DNA of 64,000 bases from UBA4416 sp044238845. GTDB taxonomy: Bacteria > Bacteroidota > Bacteroidia > B-17B0 > Aurantibacillaceae. Location of the stretch: NCBI GenBank assembly GCA_044238845.1, contig JBIICN010000010.1, positions 1 to 64,000 on the forward strand, read 5' to 3'. Shown here in pieces: positions 25,845-34,929 of this stretch (the stretch's first letter is position 1; the number at the start of each line of letters is the position of its first letter). The position numbers and the translations under genes were made by a program. The notes beneath the pieces were generated by a model that was not told the origin of the DNA, ran no database searches, and was given only the letters and a program-made list of their open reading frames with translations.

Positions 25845-26867
25845 ATGAAAAAATCAACAATTATTATATTAACCATATTAGTATCACTGGCAGGTCTATC
25901 AATATACATTTATAAAAGCAAAGGTAAAACATCAACCATCAATAAAGAAGCCAGTGATTTTAGATATAAAGACACCGCCTCTATTGATAAAATATTTTTG
26001 GCAGATAAGGATGGGAAACAAATCTTAGTTGAAAGAAAAAAGGAAGGTTGGATTGTAGATGAAAAATATCACGTAAGGCCAGATGTGATTGAGTTATTAT
26101 TATATACAATAAGATCTGTGGAAGTAAAATCTCCTGTTTCAAAAAGCGGAAGAAATTCTGTCATTAAAATTATGGCAGCTAAATCAACCAAAATTGAAAT
26201 TTATAGTAAAGGCGAAAAGGTAAAACAATATTATGTTGGACATGCTACACAAGATCATACAGGAACCTACATGATATTAACTAATTTAGAAACAGGAGAT
26301 AATTACGAAGAACCTTTCATTACTCATATTCCTGGATTCGATGGATTTTTATCAACTCGTTATTTGACTGAAGCTATTGATTGGAGAGATCGTTTAATTA
26401 TTAATTATAGACCACCACAAATAAAACAAATAAAACTTGAATTACATGGAGACCCAGATTCATCATTTGTAATTGATTTATTTAGTATGCAACGTTTTGG
26501 ATTAAAAACTAGTAAAGGAAACATCCCTTTTGAAGAAGATAAAATGAAACAATACATCGCCTATTTTCAAAATGTGAATTGTGAAGTTGTGCTTGATAAA
26601 AAAAACAAACTTGTTGATTCTTTAAGCAAATCAGCCATTCCGTTTGCTACTCTCACAATTACTGACAGAAATAATGGAAGTAATATTTGTGAATTTTTTC
26701 ACAAACAAGCCATTGCTGAAAAAAACAAAGAATATGGTATTGATTACAAATACGATCCAGATAGATTGTTTGTAAGATATAATAATGGCAACGATTATGG
26801 AGTAGCTCAATTTTATGTTTTTGGGAAAATATTACAAACCTACCAATATTTTATACCGAGGAAATAA
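25845..26867 (+). CDS. DUF4340 domain protein (accessory to gldFG)
   Basis: The 340-residue protein has an N-terminal membrane anchor (about 4-23) and a periplasmic DUF4340-type domain. Its motifs are DKIFLADKDGKQILVERKK, GWIVDEKYHVRPDVIE, YYVGHATQDHTGTYM and WRDRLIINYRP. The biochemical role is unknown. It is translationally close to gldG (12 nt), so it probably serves the same ABC system. It is followed by a short AT-rich gap with the dnaN promoter. Confidence 0.85.
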   Translation: MKKSTIIILTILVSLAGLSIYIYKSKGKTSTINKEASDFRYKDTASIDKIFLADKDGKQILVERKKEGWIVDEKYHVRPDVIELLLYTIRSVEVKSPVSKSGRNSVIKIMAAKSTKIEIYSKGEKVKQYYVGHATQDHTGTYMILTNLETGDNYEEPFITHIPGFDGFLSTRYLTEAIDWRDRLIINYRPPQIKQIKLELHGDPDSSFVIDLFSMQRFGLKTSKGNIPFEEDKMKQYIAYFQNVNCEVVLDKKNKLVDSLSKSAIPFATLTITDRNNGSNICEFFHKQAIAEKNKEYGIDYKYDPDRLFVRYNNGNDYGVAQFYVFGKILQTYQYFIPRK

Positions 26868-26926
26868 TGTTAAAAAGTAGTTTATAAATACATCTCTTTT
26901 CAAGTACATTACAGATAGCATATAGT

Positions 26927-26934
26927 TAAATTTG
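26927..26934 (+). promoter_or_regulatory. dnaN promoter -7 box (TAAATTTG)
   Basis: TAAATTTG matches TAnnTTTG and lies 19 nt before the dnaN ATG, a good leader length for the phylum. The -33 region is weak (TTTTC). Confidence 0.45.
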
Positions 26935-26953
26935 GTTGATTAAAATATAACCT

Positions 26954-28075
26954 ATGAACTTTGTAGTATCATCATCCACTTTATTAAAACATTTAAAATC
27001 TATCAGCGGAGTTTTAAATTCAAGTAATACAATTCCTATTTTAGATTGTTTTTTATTTGAACTTAATAATGGTATGCTTACACTTTTTGCAAGTGATATG
27101 GAAACTACCATTACTACAAGTATAAAAGTAGAATCATCTGAGAATGGAAATTTAGCTATACCAGCAAAAACTTTATTGGAAGCTTTAAGTAATTTACCAG
27201 AGCAACCTATTTCGTTTATTATCGACAATAAAAAATTTAGTGCCAAATTAAAAACAGAAACTGGTGATTACACATTAACTGGTCATAATGGTGATGAATA
27301 TCCGAAATTACCAAAAGTAGAATCTGCAACTTCGGTTATTATTAAGAGTGATGTATTAGGAAATGCTATTAATAAAACTATTTTCGCCACTGGAAACGAT
27401 GATTTACGACCTGTCATGAGTGGTGTATTTTGTCAATTTAATGATGAGAACTCAATATTTGTTGCAACAGATGCCCATAAATTAGTACGTTATACTCGTA
27501 ACGATGCAAAAGCAGGAGCTTCTGCCTCTTTTATCATGCCAAAAAAACCTTTAAATGTTTTAAAAAATTTACTGGCAGGTATTGATGATGCTGTAAAAGT
27601 TGAATTCAATAAAACAAACGCCTATTTTAGTTTTGGGAATATTAATTTAGTATGCCGTTTAATTGACGGAAAATATCCAAACTACGAAGCAGTTATTCCA
27701 AAACAAAATCCAAATAAATTAACGGTTGATAGAACGTCGTTTTTGGGAGCTATTCGTCGTGTAAGTGTATTTGCAAATAAAGCAACGCATCAAATTCGTT
27801 TAAAAATAGCAGGAAGTCAATTAACTATTTCTGCCGAAGATTTAGATTTTGCAAACGAAGGTCACGAAACATTAATGTGTACTTATGTTGGCGAAGACAT
27901 GGAAATTGGATTTAACTCTAAATTTGTGTTAGAAATGTTAACTAATTTAGAAAGTGATGAAATTACGATTGAAATGAGCGCACCAAATCGTGCTGGTATT
28001 ATTGTTCCAACTCAAAAAGCAAATCCTGCGGAAGATGTGCTAATGTTGGTAATGCCTGTGATGTTAAACAATTAG
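26954..28075 (+). CDS. dnaN: DNA polymerase III beta sliding clamp
   Basis: The 373-residue ring-forming clamp holds polymerase III on DNA. It has three similar domains: MNFVVSSSTLLKHLKSISGV with NTIPILDCFLFEL, then RPVMSGVFCQF with VATDAHKLVRY, and the C-terminal hydrophobic-pocket end MLVMPVMLNN. Length and order are normal. It is not beside dnaA or recF here, which is common in Bacteroidota, so it does not mark an origin. A convergent terminator follows. Confidence 0.97.
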   Translation: MNFVVSSSTLLKHLKSISGVLNSSNTIPILDCFLFELNNGMLTLFASDMETTITTSIKVESSENGNLAIPAKTLLEALSNLPEQPISFIIDNKKFSAKLKTETGDYTLTGHNGDEYPKLPKVESATSVIIKSDVLGNAINKTIFATGNDDLRPVMSGVFCQFNDENSIFVATDAHKLVRYTRNDAKAGASASFIMPKKPLNVLKNLLAGIDDAVKVEFNKTNAYFSFGNINLVCRLIDGKYPNYEAVIPKQNPNKLTVDRTSFLGAIRRVSVFANKATHQIRLKIAGSQLTISAEDLDFANEGHETLMCTYVGEDMEIGFNSKFVLEMLTNLESDEITIEMSAPNRAGIIVPTQKANPAEDVLMLVMPVMLNN

Positions 28076-28098
28076 TGATAATTTATAATCTAAAAGAA

Positions 28099-28128
28099 GG
28101 GAATTGCAATTAGCAGTTCCCTTTTTTT
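28099..28128. terminator. Bidirectional terminator of dnaN, overlapping the next ORF's 3' end
   Basis: GGGAATTGC (28099-28107) pairs with GCAGTTCCC (28113-28121), with one T-G pair, followed by seven T residues. The last codons and stop of the minus-strand ORF at 28110 lie inside this stem. Confidence 0.8.
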
Positions 28129-28337
28129 ATGAATGGCATAAAACGTTTATTGTAAATCTCATCTGAATCTTCATCAATCTTCTCATCTTCATCAATCTTC
28201 TCATCTTCATAATTCACCTCGTAACCATAAATTGCTTTTAATACAGCTCTGGCCTGCCCTACTTCTTTTCCTTTATATATACATTGATTTGCAATCGATT
28301 CAAGAGCTTCAATGTTTTCCCAGTCAGTATGATTCAT
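28110..28337 (-). CDS. Small acidic protein with a short tandem repeat
   Basis: The 75-residue ORF has no signal peptide or membrane segment. The N-terminal half is a plausible folded helical region (MNHTDWENIEALESIANQC to AVLKAIYGYEV). The middle is an acidic linker in which EDEKID occurs twice, and the C-terminus is basic. I do not recognise a family. The coding-like composition and own ATG support a real gene, but the 3' end doubles as a terminator stem. Confidence 0.55.
   Translation of the reverse strand: MNHTDWENIEALESIANQCIYKGKEVGQARAVLKAIYGYEVNYEDEKIDEDEKIDEDSDEIYNKRFMPFIKKGNC
28173..28208. repeat. Two perfect 18-bp tandem repeats in a coding region
   Basis: The unit ATCAATCTTCTCATCTTC occurs twice in direct tandem and a partial, imperfect copy precedes it. 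The unit is in frame and encodes six acidic residues, so copy number could change without a frameshift. Confidence 0.9.
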
Positions 28338-28440
28338 TTTATTAAATTTAATTCCAATCCAAAGTTACTCAACAAATAGGAAATTAATTTTATGATACAT
28401 TCAATTTTAATGTTTCTTAACGCTTAATAGATTTTTTTAA

Positions 28441-28472
28441 CATAAAAAAAGGTGATTCAATCATGAATCACC
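28441..28472 (-). terminator. Terminator after the TPR/PD40 protein gene
   Basis: GGTGATTCA (28451-28459) and TGAATCACC (28464-28472) form a perfect 9-bp stem with a 4-nt loop. On the minus strand it is followed by seven T residues, 25 nt beyond the stop. Confidence 0.88.
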
Positions 28473-28496
28473 TTTAATCATATTTGAATATAAAAT

Positions 28497-30653
28497 TTAG
28501 TTGATAGCCTTACCATTAAAATTAACCAAAATTAATTCTTCTAATGTAAAGCGTTTGCCATCGATAAAAGCAGTTAACCAAGCATCTTTTTGCCCTTTCG
28601 CTATAATTTTTTGTCGAGCAGCTTCCGCTTCTTTTAAAGTTGCAAAACTTAATTGTGTAAAACGAGTAATGCCATCAGGGTATTTTATCTCTTCAGGTTT
28701 ACCAAACTGTTTTAAATGTCCGTATTTATAATTTTCGGGATGTTGATAGGCTGCAATCTGAATTTTGAATACCAATCCATCCGCACACATATTTTCACCA
28801 ATATTCATTAATTGCTTATAAACCGCTGGATCGTTTAAAGATTTACCTTTAATGGCAGAGAAATCTGGAAGTGAGGCACCGTTGCATGGAACTGGAGTTG
28901 TTTTAATAGGCTCAACATCAGTTTTAACTGGAGGCGTTGTATTACTAACTTCAACTACTTTTGTATTATTTACTACGGCATCATTTTTAAAAGCTTCGGC
29001 ACTTGTAGCAGTATTTAATAAACTATCTAGTATTGTTTTTACAGAAATTTGATTTTTCTTATTTTCAAACCCAGGAGAGTACAAATAAAAATCTTTTTTT
29101 ATCTCTACATATTTTTGCAATTTTTCAACATCAACTTCTTCTTCAATAGTCTCCATGCCTTCTACGGTTATTTTTATTTTATATCCGCTACCCGGAGAAA
29201 TAGCCATTAAATATTTACCTGTTTTTGAATTTGCATAATATGGTCCAATTTGAATATTTGCATCTTTTTTTACAACTTCAATTTTAGCAACACTCGGTTT
29301 GTCATCTACATAAACACTTCCCTTTAACAATGCTAAAATTGGTTTTTCACCTAATATACCTGGAGAAACCGTGTAGATATCTTGCTCTCCTTTACCACCA
29401 GCACCACCTCTATTTGAAGAAAAATAACCAACATCACCTTTTGCATTAATAACGTAATACCTATCATCTTCAGTTGTATTTAATGGAATCCCCATACTTA
29501 AAGGCTCTATCCAACTGTTATCCTTTTTAATCGAATACATGATATCATATCCACCAATACTCTTATGCCCTTGTGAACTAAAAAATAAAGTAATTCCATC
29601 TGGATGAATAAAAGGTGCATCCTCATTATATGGTGTATTAATCGCTGGCCCCAAATTTAATGCTACTCCCCATTCTCCATTTACTTTTTCAGACACATAT
29701 AAATCTCTTCCTCCTAATCCACCAGGACGCTCAGATGCAAAGTACAAATATCTTCCGTCTGCTGTAATAGAACAACTTCCTTCCCAAAACTCTGAATTAA
29801 TATTTGAATTTAATTTTTCTGGTTTACTCCATTCACTTCCTCTTAAATCACTTGCATATAAATCACCCAAATTTTTTACATCACTTCCAAATGTAAAAAG
29901 TATTTGTCCATCTGGTGATAAAGCAACTGCCGCATCGTTAGCATTAGAATTTAAAGATGAAATACCTAATGGTTGATTCCATGTTGTATCATTGCTTCTT
30001 GTAGATATAAAAATATCTTCATGATATGTTCCTTCCTCTTGATCAGACTTTAACATATCGTTTAATAAGCCACCAGTACTTTTTCTACCAATATATGTAT
30101 ATATCAGGATTGACTCATCTGCTGATATGATAGGTACGCCTTCGGTTTCTTCGGTATTAATAGGATTACCTATGTTTTTTATATCAGCAATAATTTTCTT
30201 AGAAATTAACTCTTTTCCGTTAGCACAATTAATGACCCCTAATTTAGCGTCGTCGATAAATGCTTGATCCTCTTTAGATACTTTTGTGCCTTTTAAATTA
30301 ACAAATGATTCATAAGATTTAATTGCATCATCAAATTTATAATTTACATGATATGCTTTTCCCAAGTAATAATCTACATCAGGTGATTTATCTGTTCTTT
30401 TAATATCTTCAAATAATTCAACCGCTCTTGCTTTTTTTTCTGGATAAAACAAAGATGAATAAGCTAAACGAAATTTATACTCAAAATTTTTAGGAACCTG
30501 AGTGTATAGCTTATCATATAAATCATAGGCTTTTTTATAATCCTTTGTATCAAAATAAAAAGCTGCTTCGGCTTGTACATCTTTATTTTGAGCCATAACG
30601 GCAACTGAAATAAAAGATATTAAAACTGATATTAAGAATTTAAAATTTCTCAT
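28497..30653 (-). CDS. Secreted TPR / PD40 (WD40-like) protein with a SPOR-like C-terminus
   Basis: The 718-residue protein has a signal peptide (about 1-21) and N-terminal TPR-like helices (about 25-125, with AAFYFDTKDYKKAYDLYDKL). PD40 propeller blades follow (about 155-430, with repeated DGQILFTFGSD, DGRYLYFASERPGG and DGITLFFSSQGH). Next come a small carboxypeptidase-regulatory-like domain (about 440-515), a Thr/Pro-rich linker, and a SPOR-like domain near 630-705 (FKIQIAAY, TLKEAEAARQKI). Relatives with TPR, PD40 and an OmpA domain include PorE, a T9SS component, but here the OmpA domain is missing. Cell-envelope or peptidoglycan association is inferred. Confidence 0.85.
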   Translation of the reverse strand: MRNFKFLISVLISFISVAVMAQNKDVQAEAAFYFDTKDYKKAYDLYDKLYTQVPKNFEYKFRLAYSSLFYPEKKARAVELFEDIKRTDKSPDVDYYLGKAYHVNYKFDDAIKSYESFVNLKGTKVSKEDQAFIDDAKLGVINCANGKELISKKIIADIKNIGNPINTEETEGVPIISADESILIYTYIGRKSTGGLLNDMLKSDQEEGTYHEDIFISTRSNDTTWNQPLGISSLNSNANDAAVALSPDGQILFTFGSDVKNLGDLYASDLRGSEWSKPEKLNSNINSEFWEGSCSITADGRYLYFASERPGGLGGRDLYVSEKVNGEWGVALNLGPAINTPYNEDAPFIHPDGITLFFSSQGHKSIGGYDIMYSIKKDNSWIEPLSMGIPLNTTEDDRYYVINAKGDVGYFSSNRGGAGGKGEQDIYTVSPGILGEKPILALLKGSVYVDDKPSVAKIEVVKKDANIQIGPYYANSKTGKYLMAISPGSGYKIKITVEGMETIEEEVDVEKLQKYVEIKKDFYLYSPGFENKKNQISVKTILDSLLNTATSAEAFKNDAVVNNTKVVEVSNTTPPVKTDVEPIKTTPVPCNGASLPDFSAIKGKSLNDPAVYKQLMNIGENMCADGLVFKIQIAAYQHPENYKYGHLKQFGKPEEIKYPDGITRFTQLSFATLKEAEAARQKIIAKGQKDAWLTAFIDGKRFTLEELILVNFNGKAIN

Positions 30654-31084
30654 GGTTTATTTTTTTGATATTTACTTGAATTTCACAATTTTGATTAAAC
30701 CAAAGATGATATTTTTAATGAATTTTATTTCGGTAAAACAAAATGATTATTAACAACGTTAGGTTAAAAGCAAAAAAAAGAATGAATTTATCGATTGTAA
30801 TTACATTTTAATAGCTTAATAAACAATGTTTAAGCTTCTAATAAGATTATGCGTAAACATTTTTAGCCCTGATATACTTTGCATTCATGGCTAAACCATT
30901 CGTACGAAGCAATTTCATATACTTTATTAATTTAATTTTCTTAATGCCTCTTTATTAAGAAGTGGCATTTAACCTAACTAATGTTCAGCATTGATTAATA
31001 CTTAAATGGAGCAAAAATTTACTAAATAAAAAAACCGCCCGCTGATTAGCGAACGGTTGTAAATTATAACAAACGATAAGTATA
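30654..31084. other. Long intergenic region with no clear gene
   Basis: The 431-bp AT-rich gap lies between two minus-strand genes. It holds the promoter region of the TPR/PD40 gene (no clear TAnnTTTG seen), a 10-bp palindrome TTCGTACGAA (30899-30908), a 24-codon plus-strand ORF (30887-30958) with a hydrophobic C-terminal half, and the terminator of ompH at the right end. I recognise no RNA gene in it. Confidence 0.6.
31029..31058 (-). terminator. Terminator of the bamA-ompH-ompH unit
   Basis: AACCG (31033-31037) pairs with CGGTT (31054-31058), and an inner stem CGCT/AGCG encloses a GATT loop, with a 2x2 internal mismatch between them. On the minus strand a T-run (TTTTTTTATTT) follows. Confidence 0.82.
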
Positions 31085-31684
31085 TTATTTAGTTCCTGCA
31101 GGTTTAGCAGTCGCTGGCTTGGTTGCGCCTGGCGCTTGTTTTACTGCGCCTGGAGCGCCTGGAATTTGAGCTGCAGGCATAGTGTCTAATTTTTTAATTA
31201 CTAAAGGCAAAATATCGTCAGATGGCTCTGAATACAAAATACTACCTGTACTTGTATCTAACACATACTTATAACCATTTTCTTTAGCAACTAAATCAAT
31301 TGCTTTTTTAGCTTTATCGTAAATTGGTTTTGATAATTCACCGTATTTACGCTGATAATCTTGCTGAGCCTGAGCTTTAAAATCTTCAATACGCTTATTT
31401 AAATCTTGTAATTCAGTTTCTTTAGTACTTGCAACTAATGCTGAATAAGTATCCTTATTTTTCATATAATCAGCATACTTTGTTTGCAACTCATTATCCA
31501 TTGTAGCAACTTGAGTTTCTAAATCTTTTAAATATTTTTGAGCTACTTCCTGAGCTGTTTTACTTTCTGCCATAGTAGTTATTAGTGAATCTAAACTAAT
31601 ATGTGCAATTTTTTGAGCCTTTGCTAATGTAATAGTTCCTAATGTGAAGGCAACAATTGCAATTGATTTTACTAAAGTTTTCAT
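31085..31684 (-). CDS. OmpH/Skp family periplasmic chaperone
   Basis: The 199-residue product has a signal peptide (about 1-23), the OmpH opening KIAHISLDSLITTM, a long charged coiled-coil arm (about 45-125) and the closing YKYVLDTSTGSILYSEPSDDI. Skp-type trimers hold unfolded outer-membrane proteins in the periplasm for BamA. The last 30 residues form a Pro/Ala/Lys-rich tail with repeated PGA steps, probably disordered and absent in the neighbouring paralogue. It is last in the uppS-bamA-ompH-ompH block. Confidence 0.92.
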   Translation of the reverse strand: MKTLVKSIAIVAFTLGTITLAKAQKIAHISLDSLITTMAESKTAQEVAQKYLKDLETQVATMDNELQTKYADYMKNKDTYSALVASTKETELQDLNKRIEDFKAQAQQDYQRKYGELSKPIYDKAKKAIDLVAKENGYKYVLDTSTGSILYSEPSDDILPLVIKKLDTMPAAQIPGAPGAVKQAPGATKPATAKPAGTK

Positions 31685-31703
31685 TGTTTTTTATTGGTTT
31701 GTT

Positions 31704-32231
31704 TTATTTATTTTTTGATTTGTTATACCCTAATAAATTTAATACATCTTCGCTTTTATCATATTTACTGTTCGAGTATAATAATGATACTTGACCTGCT
31801 TTATCAAAAATAAAAGCTAAAGCGCTTTTTTCGGCAACTTGTTTAACGGCATTATAAACTTTATCCTGAATAGGTTTTACTAATTCCATACGTTTATTAA
31901 ATAATTCACCATCAACTCCAAAACGTTGTTTTTGTAATTCTTTTACTTCTTTTTCTTTATTAATGATTTCATTTTCACGCTTTTTTTTCATGTCGTCGGT
32001 TAATAACACAGACTCAGCCTGATAAATTTTATATAGTTTATCAATTTCAGCGTACTTAGTCTCAATTTCTTTTTGCCAATCCACTGAAATTTTATCAATT
32101 TCAGCTTGAGCGGCTTTATACTCAGGAATGTTAGATAGAATATAATCTGTATCAACATATCCCATTTTTTGCGCAAATGAAACAGTTGATACTAAAACGA
32201 TGGTTAATAAACATAAAATATTTTTTTTCAT
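31704..32231 (-). CDS. OmpH/Skp family periplasmic chaperone (paralogue)
   Basis: The 175-residue product has a signal peptide (about 1-20), the typical KMGYVDTDYILSNIPEY start, a helical arm rich in Lys and Glu (about 45-110) and the end ALAFIFDKAGQVSLLYSN. It is a Skp-type chaperone for outer-membrane proteins. It lies between bamA and a second ompH (19 nt), the usual Bacteroidota arrangement of two tandem copies. Confidence 0.93.
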   Translation of the reverse strand: MKKNILCLLTIVLVSTVSFAQKMGYVDTDYILSNIPEYKAAQAEIDKISVDWQKEIETKYAEIDKLYKIYQAESVLLTDDMKKKRENEIINKEKEVKELQKQRFGVDGELFNKRMELVKPIQDKVYNAVKQVAEKSALAFIFDKAGQVSLLYSNSKYDKSEDVLNLLGYNKSKNK

Positions 32232-32358
32232 AACAGTATAGTTTTTATTTTGATATTTTTATCTCATTAAGAAATACAGTAATATTTACTATTTGTTTTT
32301 GTATTAAATCATAACGTGTGCCAAGATACATTTATTTTAACAATTAACATTTTTTTGG

Positions 32359-34929
32359 TTACAATTCGCCTAGTTGTGCACCTAATGTAAAATGGAATTG
32401 ACCTTTGCCGTTACCCGAACCTGGATTACCAGGAATATTATCAAAGCCCCATCCATAATCTAATCCTAATAAACCAAACATTGGTAAAAACACTCTTAAT
32501 CCAAATCCTGCGCTTCGTTTAACTTGGAAAGGATTAAAATCTTTGTACTTAGCCCAAGTATTTCCAGCTTCTGCAAAACCTAATACAAATATAGTAGCTT
32601 GTGGATTTAAAGAAATTGGATAACGTAATTCCATAGTATATCTCGCTGCAATAGGATCTCCATTTGAGCTAGAAAGTGAGTTATCAGTATAACCTCTTAA
32701 AGCAATAATTTCTCGAGCAACAAAATTTTGGAAACCACTTAATCCGCTACCACCCATGTAATAACGTTCGAAAGGAGAGACTCCAACTTTTTTATTATAC
32801 ATTCCTAAGATACCATAACCAATTTTTGTTCGCAAAACTAAATTACGTGCTTCCTTACCTTCACCAGCTTTTTTATTTGTTAACTGAGTGTACCACTCGG
32901 CTGTAAATTTATATTTTTGGTATTCGATAAATTTATATTTTTCAGAAAGCGTTGCTGTTTCATAATTTTTACCATTAAATAAAGAATACGGTGGTGTAAA
33001 TTGTCCTAATAATGAAAAATTAGATCCGTTTTTAGGAAAAATAGGCGCATCAATACTGTTACGTGTTATGTTTATTTTCCCATTAAAATCATTTGCATAT
33101 CCATTCGCTAAAATAAAGTATGGATAGTTTTGAAGTTCATAATAGTTATAACTTGCTTCTGTATAAATTGAGAAAAAATCATCTGGTTTTTTTAATCGTT
33201 TACCAAATCCAACTGAACCACCAATAATTTTCATGGTACTTCTATTTGGATTTAAAATTCTATTACCTAAATCATCATTTACATATTTTTTAGCACCAGT
33301 TGTATTAAACATTGAGAAGAAACCAGAAACACTTAATGAGTTAGGTTTTTTACCACCTAACCAAGGCTCTGTAAATGATAAATTATAAGATTGATAAAAA
33401 ATACCATTAGTTTGTGCTCTGATACTAAATTTTTGTCCATCGCCTGTTGGAAGTGGACTCCATGCGCTAGGGTTAAATATATTTCTCATTGAGAAATTAT
33501 TAAACGATAAGCCTAATGTTCCTACAACACGGCCTCCGCCCCATCCACCAGACAATTCAACTTGATCTGAAGGTTTTTCTTCTACCTTATATTCAATATC
33601 AACAGTTCCATCGGCTGCATTTGGTGTTGGAGTAACTCCCAATTTTTCTGGATCAAAATAACCTAACTGACTTAACTCACGTTGTGTACGAATAATATCT
33701 GAACGACGAAATAATTGACCTGGCCTAGTTCTAATCTCACGATAAATAACATGATCATTTGTTTTGGTATTACCCATAACCATTACTTTATTAATGGTAG
33801 CTTGTTTTCCTTCAAACATATGAATTTCCATATCAATGGTATCATTATGAATATTTACTTCTTGAGGAGTGACATTAAAGAACAAATAACCATCATCCAT
33901 GTATAACGACGAAATATCATATCCATTTGGATTCATAAATAATTTTTGATCTAATAATGATTGGTCAAAAACTTCACCTTTCTTGATATTTAAAATGGTA
34001 TCTAATTGCCCACTTCGGTATTTAGCATTACCAAACCATTTTATATTTCCAAAATAATATTTATTTCCTTCTTCAATCGCAATATCAATATTTACTCTGT
34101 TCTTTTTTACAAAATAAACAGTGTCTTTACTGATACGAGCATCACGATAGCCTTTACTATTATATTTTTCTATTATGGTTGGTAAATCTTTTTCTAAATT
34201 ATCTTCTAAGTATTTTCCAGAATTCCAAAAGGTATATAAACGAAAGGGTTTACTATCGCTCATCTTACGACGTAATTTCCAATCGGCCACAACTTCATTT
34301 CCCGCAATATTTAGATTTTTAATTCTAACTTTTTTGCCTTTTGTTACATTAATGTACACAATAACATGTGGTGTTTTTGCAAGCTTATCAACCTCCGTAG
34401 TAATATCAACCTTAGTATGATAAAAACCTTTATTTACATAAAAATCTCTTACTATGTTTTTAATATATCCTAGAGTATAATCTGTTACTACCTTTTCTCT
34501 TACTAATCTAATTTTTGCTCTAATTTCATCGGCATCATTTTTTTTAACTTTTCCTCTAAATGAAAATTTAGATAAACGAGGTTTTTCAACTACCACAATT
34601 TTTAAAAAGGCATCGTTTCCAATTGTTTTTACTAAGAAAATCTTAACATCTTCAAACAAAGATTGTTTCCATAAATTTTTGATAGCTTCCGAAATTTTAT
34701 CTCCAGGAATTTGAACTTTATCGCCATAGGCAATCCCAGATAATAATCTTACTACATTTTTATCTGTAAATTCTGAACATTCCACCTCAATACCAGCAAT
34801 TGTATATTCTTTAGGTTTAGCCCAATCAAGTGAAGATGAAGTTGATGACTCTGAAGGTATTTGTTGAGCCATGCTTAATTTACAAAAAGCAAAAAGAAAA
34901 ATGAAAAAAGAATACTTTATAAATGTCAT
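32359..34929 (-). CDS. bamA: Outer-membrane protein assembly factor BamA
   Basis: The 856-residue protein has a signal peptide (about 1-22), a chain of POTRA domains (about 45-450, with DKISEAIKNLWKQSLFEDVKI, YNSKGYRDARI and the repeated YxxxG steps) and a C-terminal 16-strand barrel. The barrel has the BamA loop motif GLSGFQN and ends in GAQLGEL. It is the core of the machine that folds barrel proteins into the outer membrane. It begins immediately after uppS (adjacent bases), and two OmpH chaperones follow, so the whole assembly route is co-expressed. Confidence 0.96.
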   Translation of the reverse strand: MTFIKYSFFIFLFAFCKLSMAQQIPSESSTSSSLDWAKPKEYTIAGIEVECSEFTDKNVVRLLSGIAYGDKVQIPGDKISEAIKNLWKQSLFEDVKIFLVKTIGNDAFLKIVVVEKPRLSKFSFRGKVKKNDADEIRAKIRLVREKVVTDYTLGYIKNIVRDFYVNKGFYHTKVDITTEVDKLAKTPHVIVYINVTKGKKVRIKNLNIAGNEVVADWKLRRKMSDSKPFRLYTFWNSGKYLEDNLEKDLPTIIEKYNSKGYRDARISKDTVYFVKKNRVNIDIAIEEGNKYYFGNIKWFGNAKYRSGQLDTILNIKKGEVFDQSLLDQKLFMNPNGYDISSLYMDDGYLFFNVTPQEVNIHNDTIDMEIHMFEGKQATINKVMVMGNTKTNDHVIYREIRTRPGQLFRRSDIIRTQRELSQLGYFDPEKLGVTPTPNAADGTVDIEYKVEEKPSDQVELSGGWGGGRVVGTLGLSFNNFSMRNIFNPSAWSPLPTGDGQKFSIRAQTNGIFYQSYNLSFTEPWLGGKKPNSLSVSGFFSMFNTTGAKKYVNDDLGNRILNPNRSTMKIIGGSVGFGKRLKKPDDFFSIYTEASYNYYELQNYPYFILANGYANDFNGKINITRNSIDAPIFPKNGSNFSLLGQFTPPYSLFNGKNYETATLSEKYKFIEYQKYKFTAEWYTQLTNKKAGEGKEARNLVLRTKIGYGILGMYNKKVGVSPFERYYMGGSGLSGFQNFVAREIIALRGYTDNSLSSSNGDPIAARYTMELRYPISLNPQATIFVLGFAEAGNTWAKYKDFNPFQVKRSAGFGLRVFLPMFGLLGLDYGWGFDNIPGNPGSGNGKGQFHFTLGAQLGEL

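Noticed and set aside
26926..27246. Minus-strand ORF over the dnaN 5' end
   Set aside because: Antisense to conserved dnaN coding sequence.
26954..28075. dnaN as a sign of a replication origin
   Set aside because: No dnaA, recF, gyrB or DnaA-box cluster is visible around it.
28173..28208. Tandem repeat as a CRISPR-like array
   Set aside because: Only two adjacent 18-bp copies without spacers, and in frame in a coding region.
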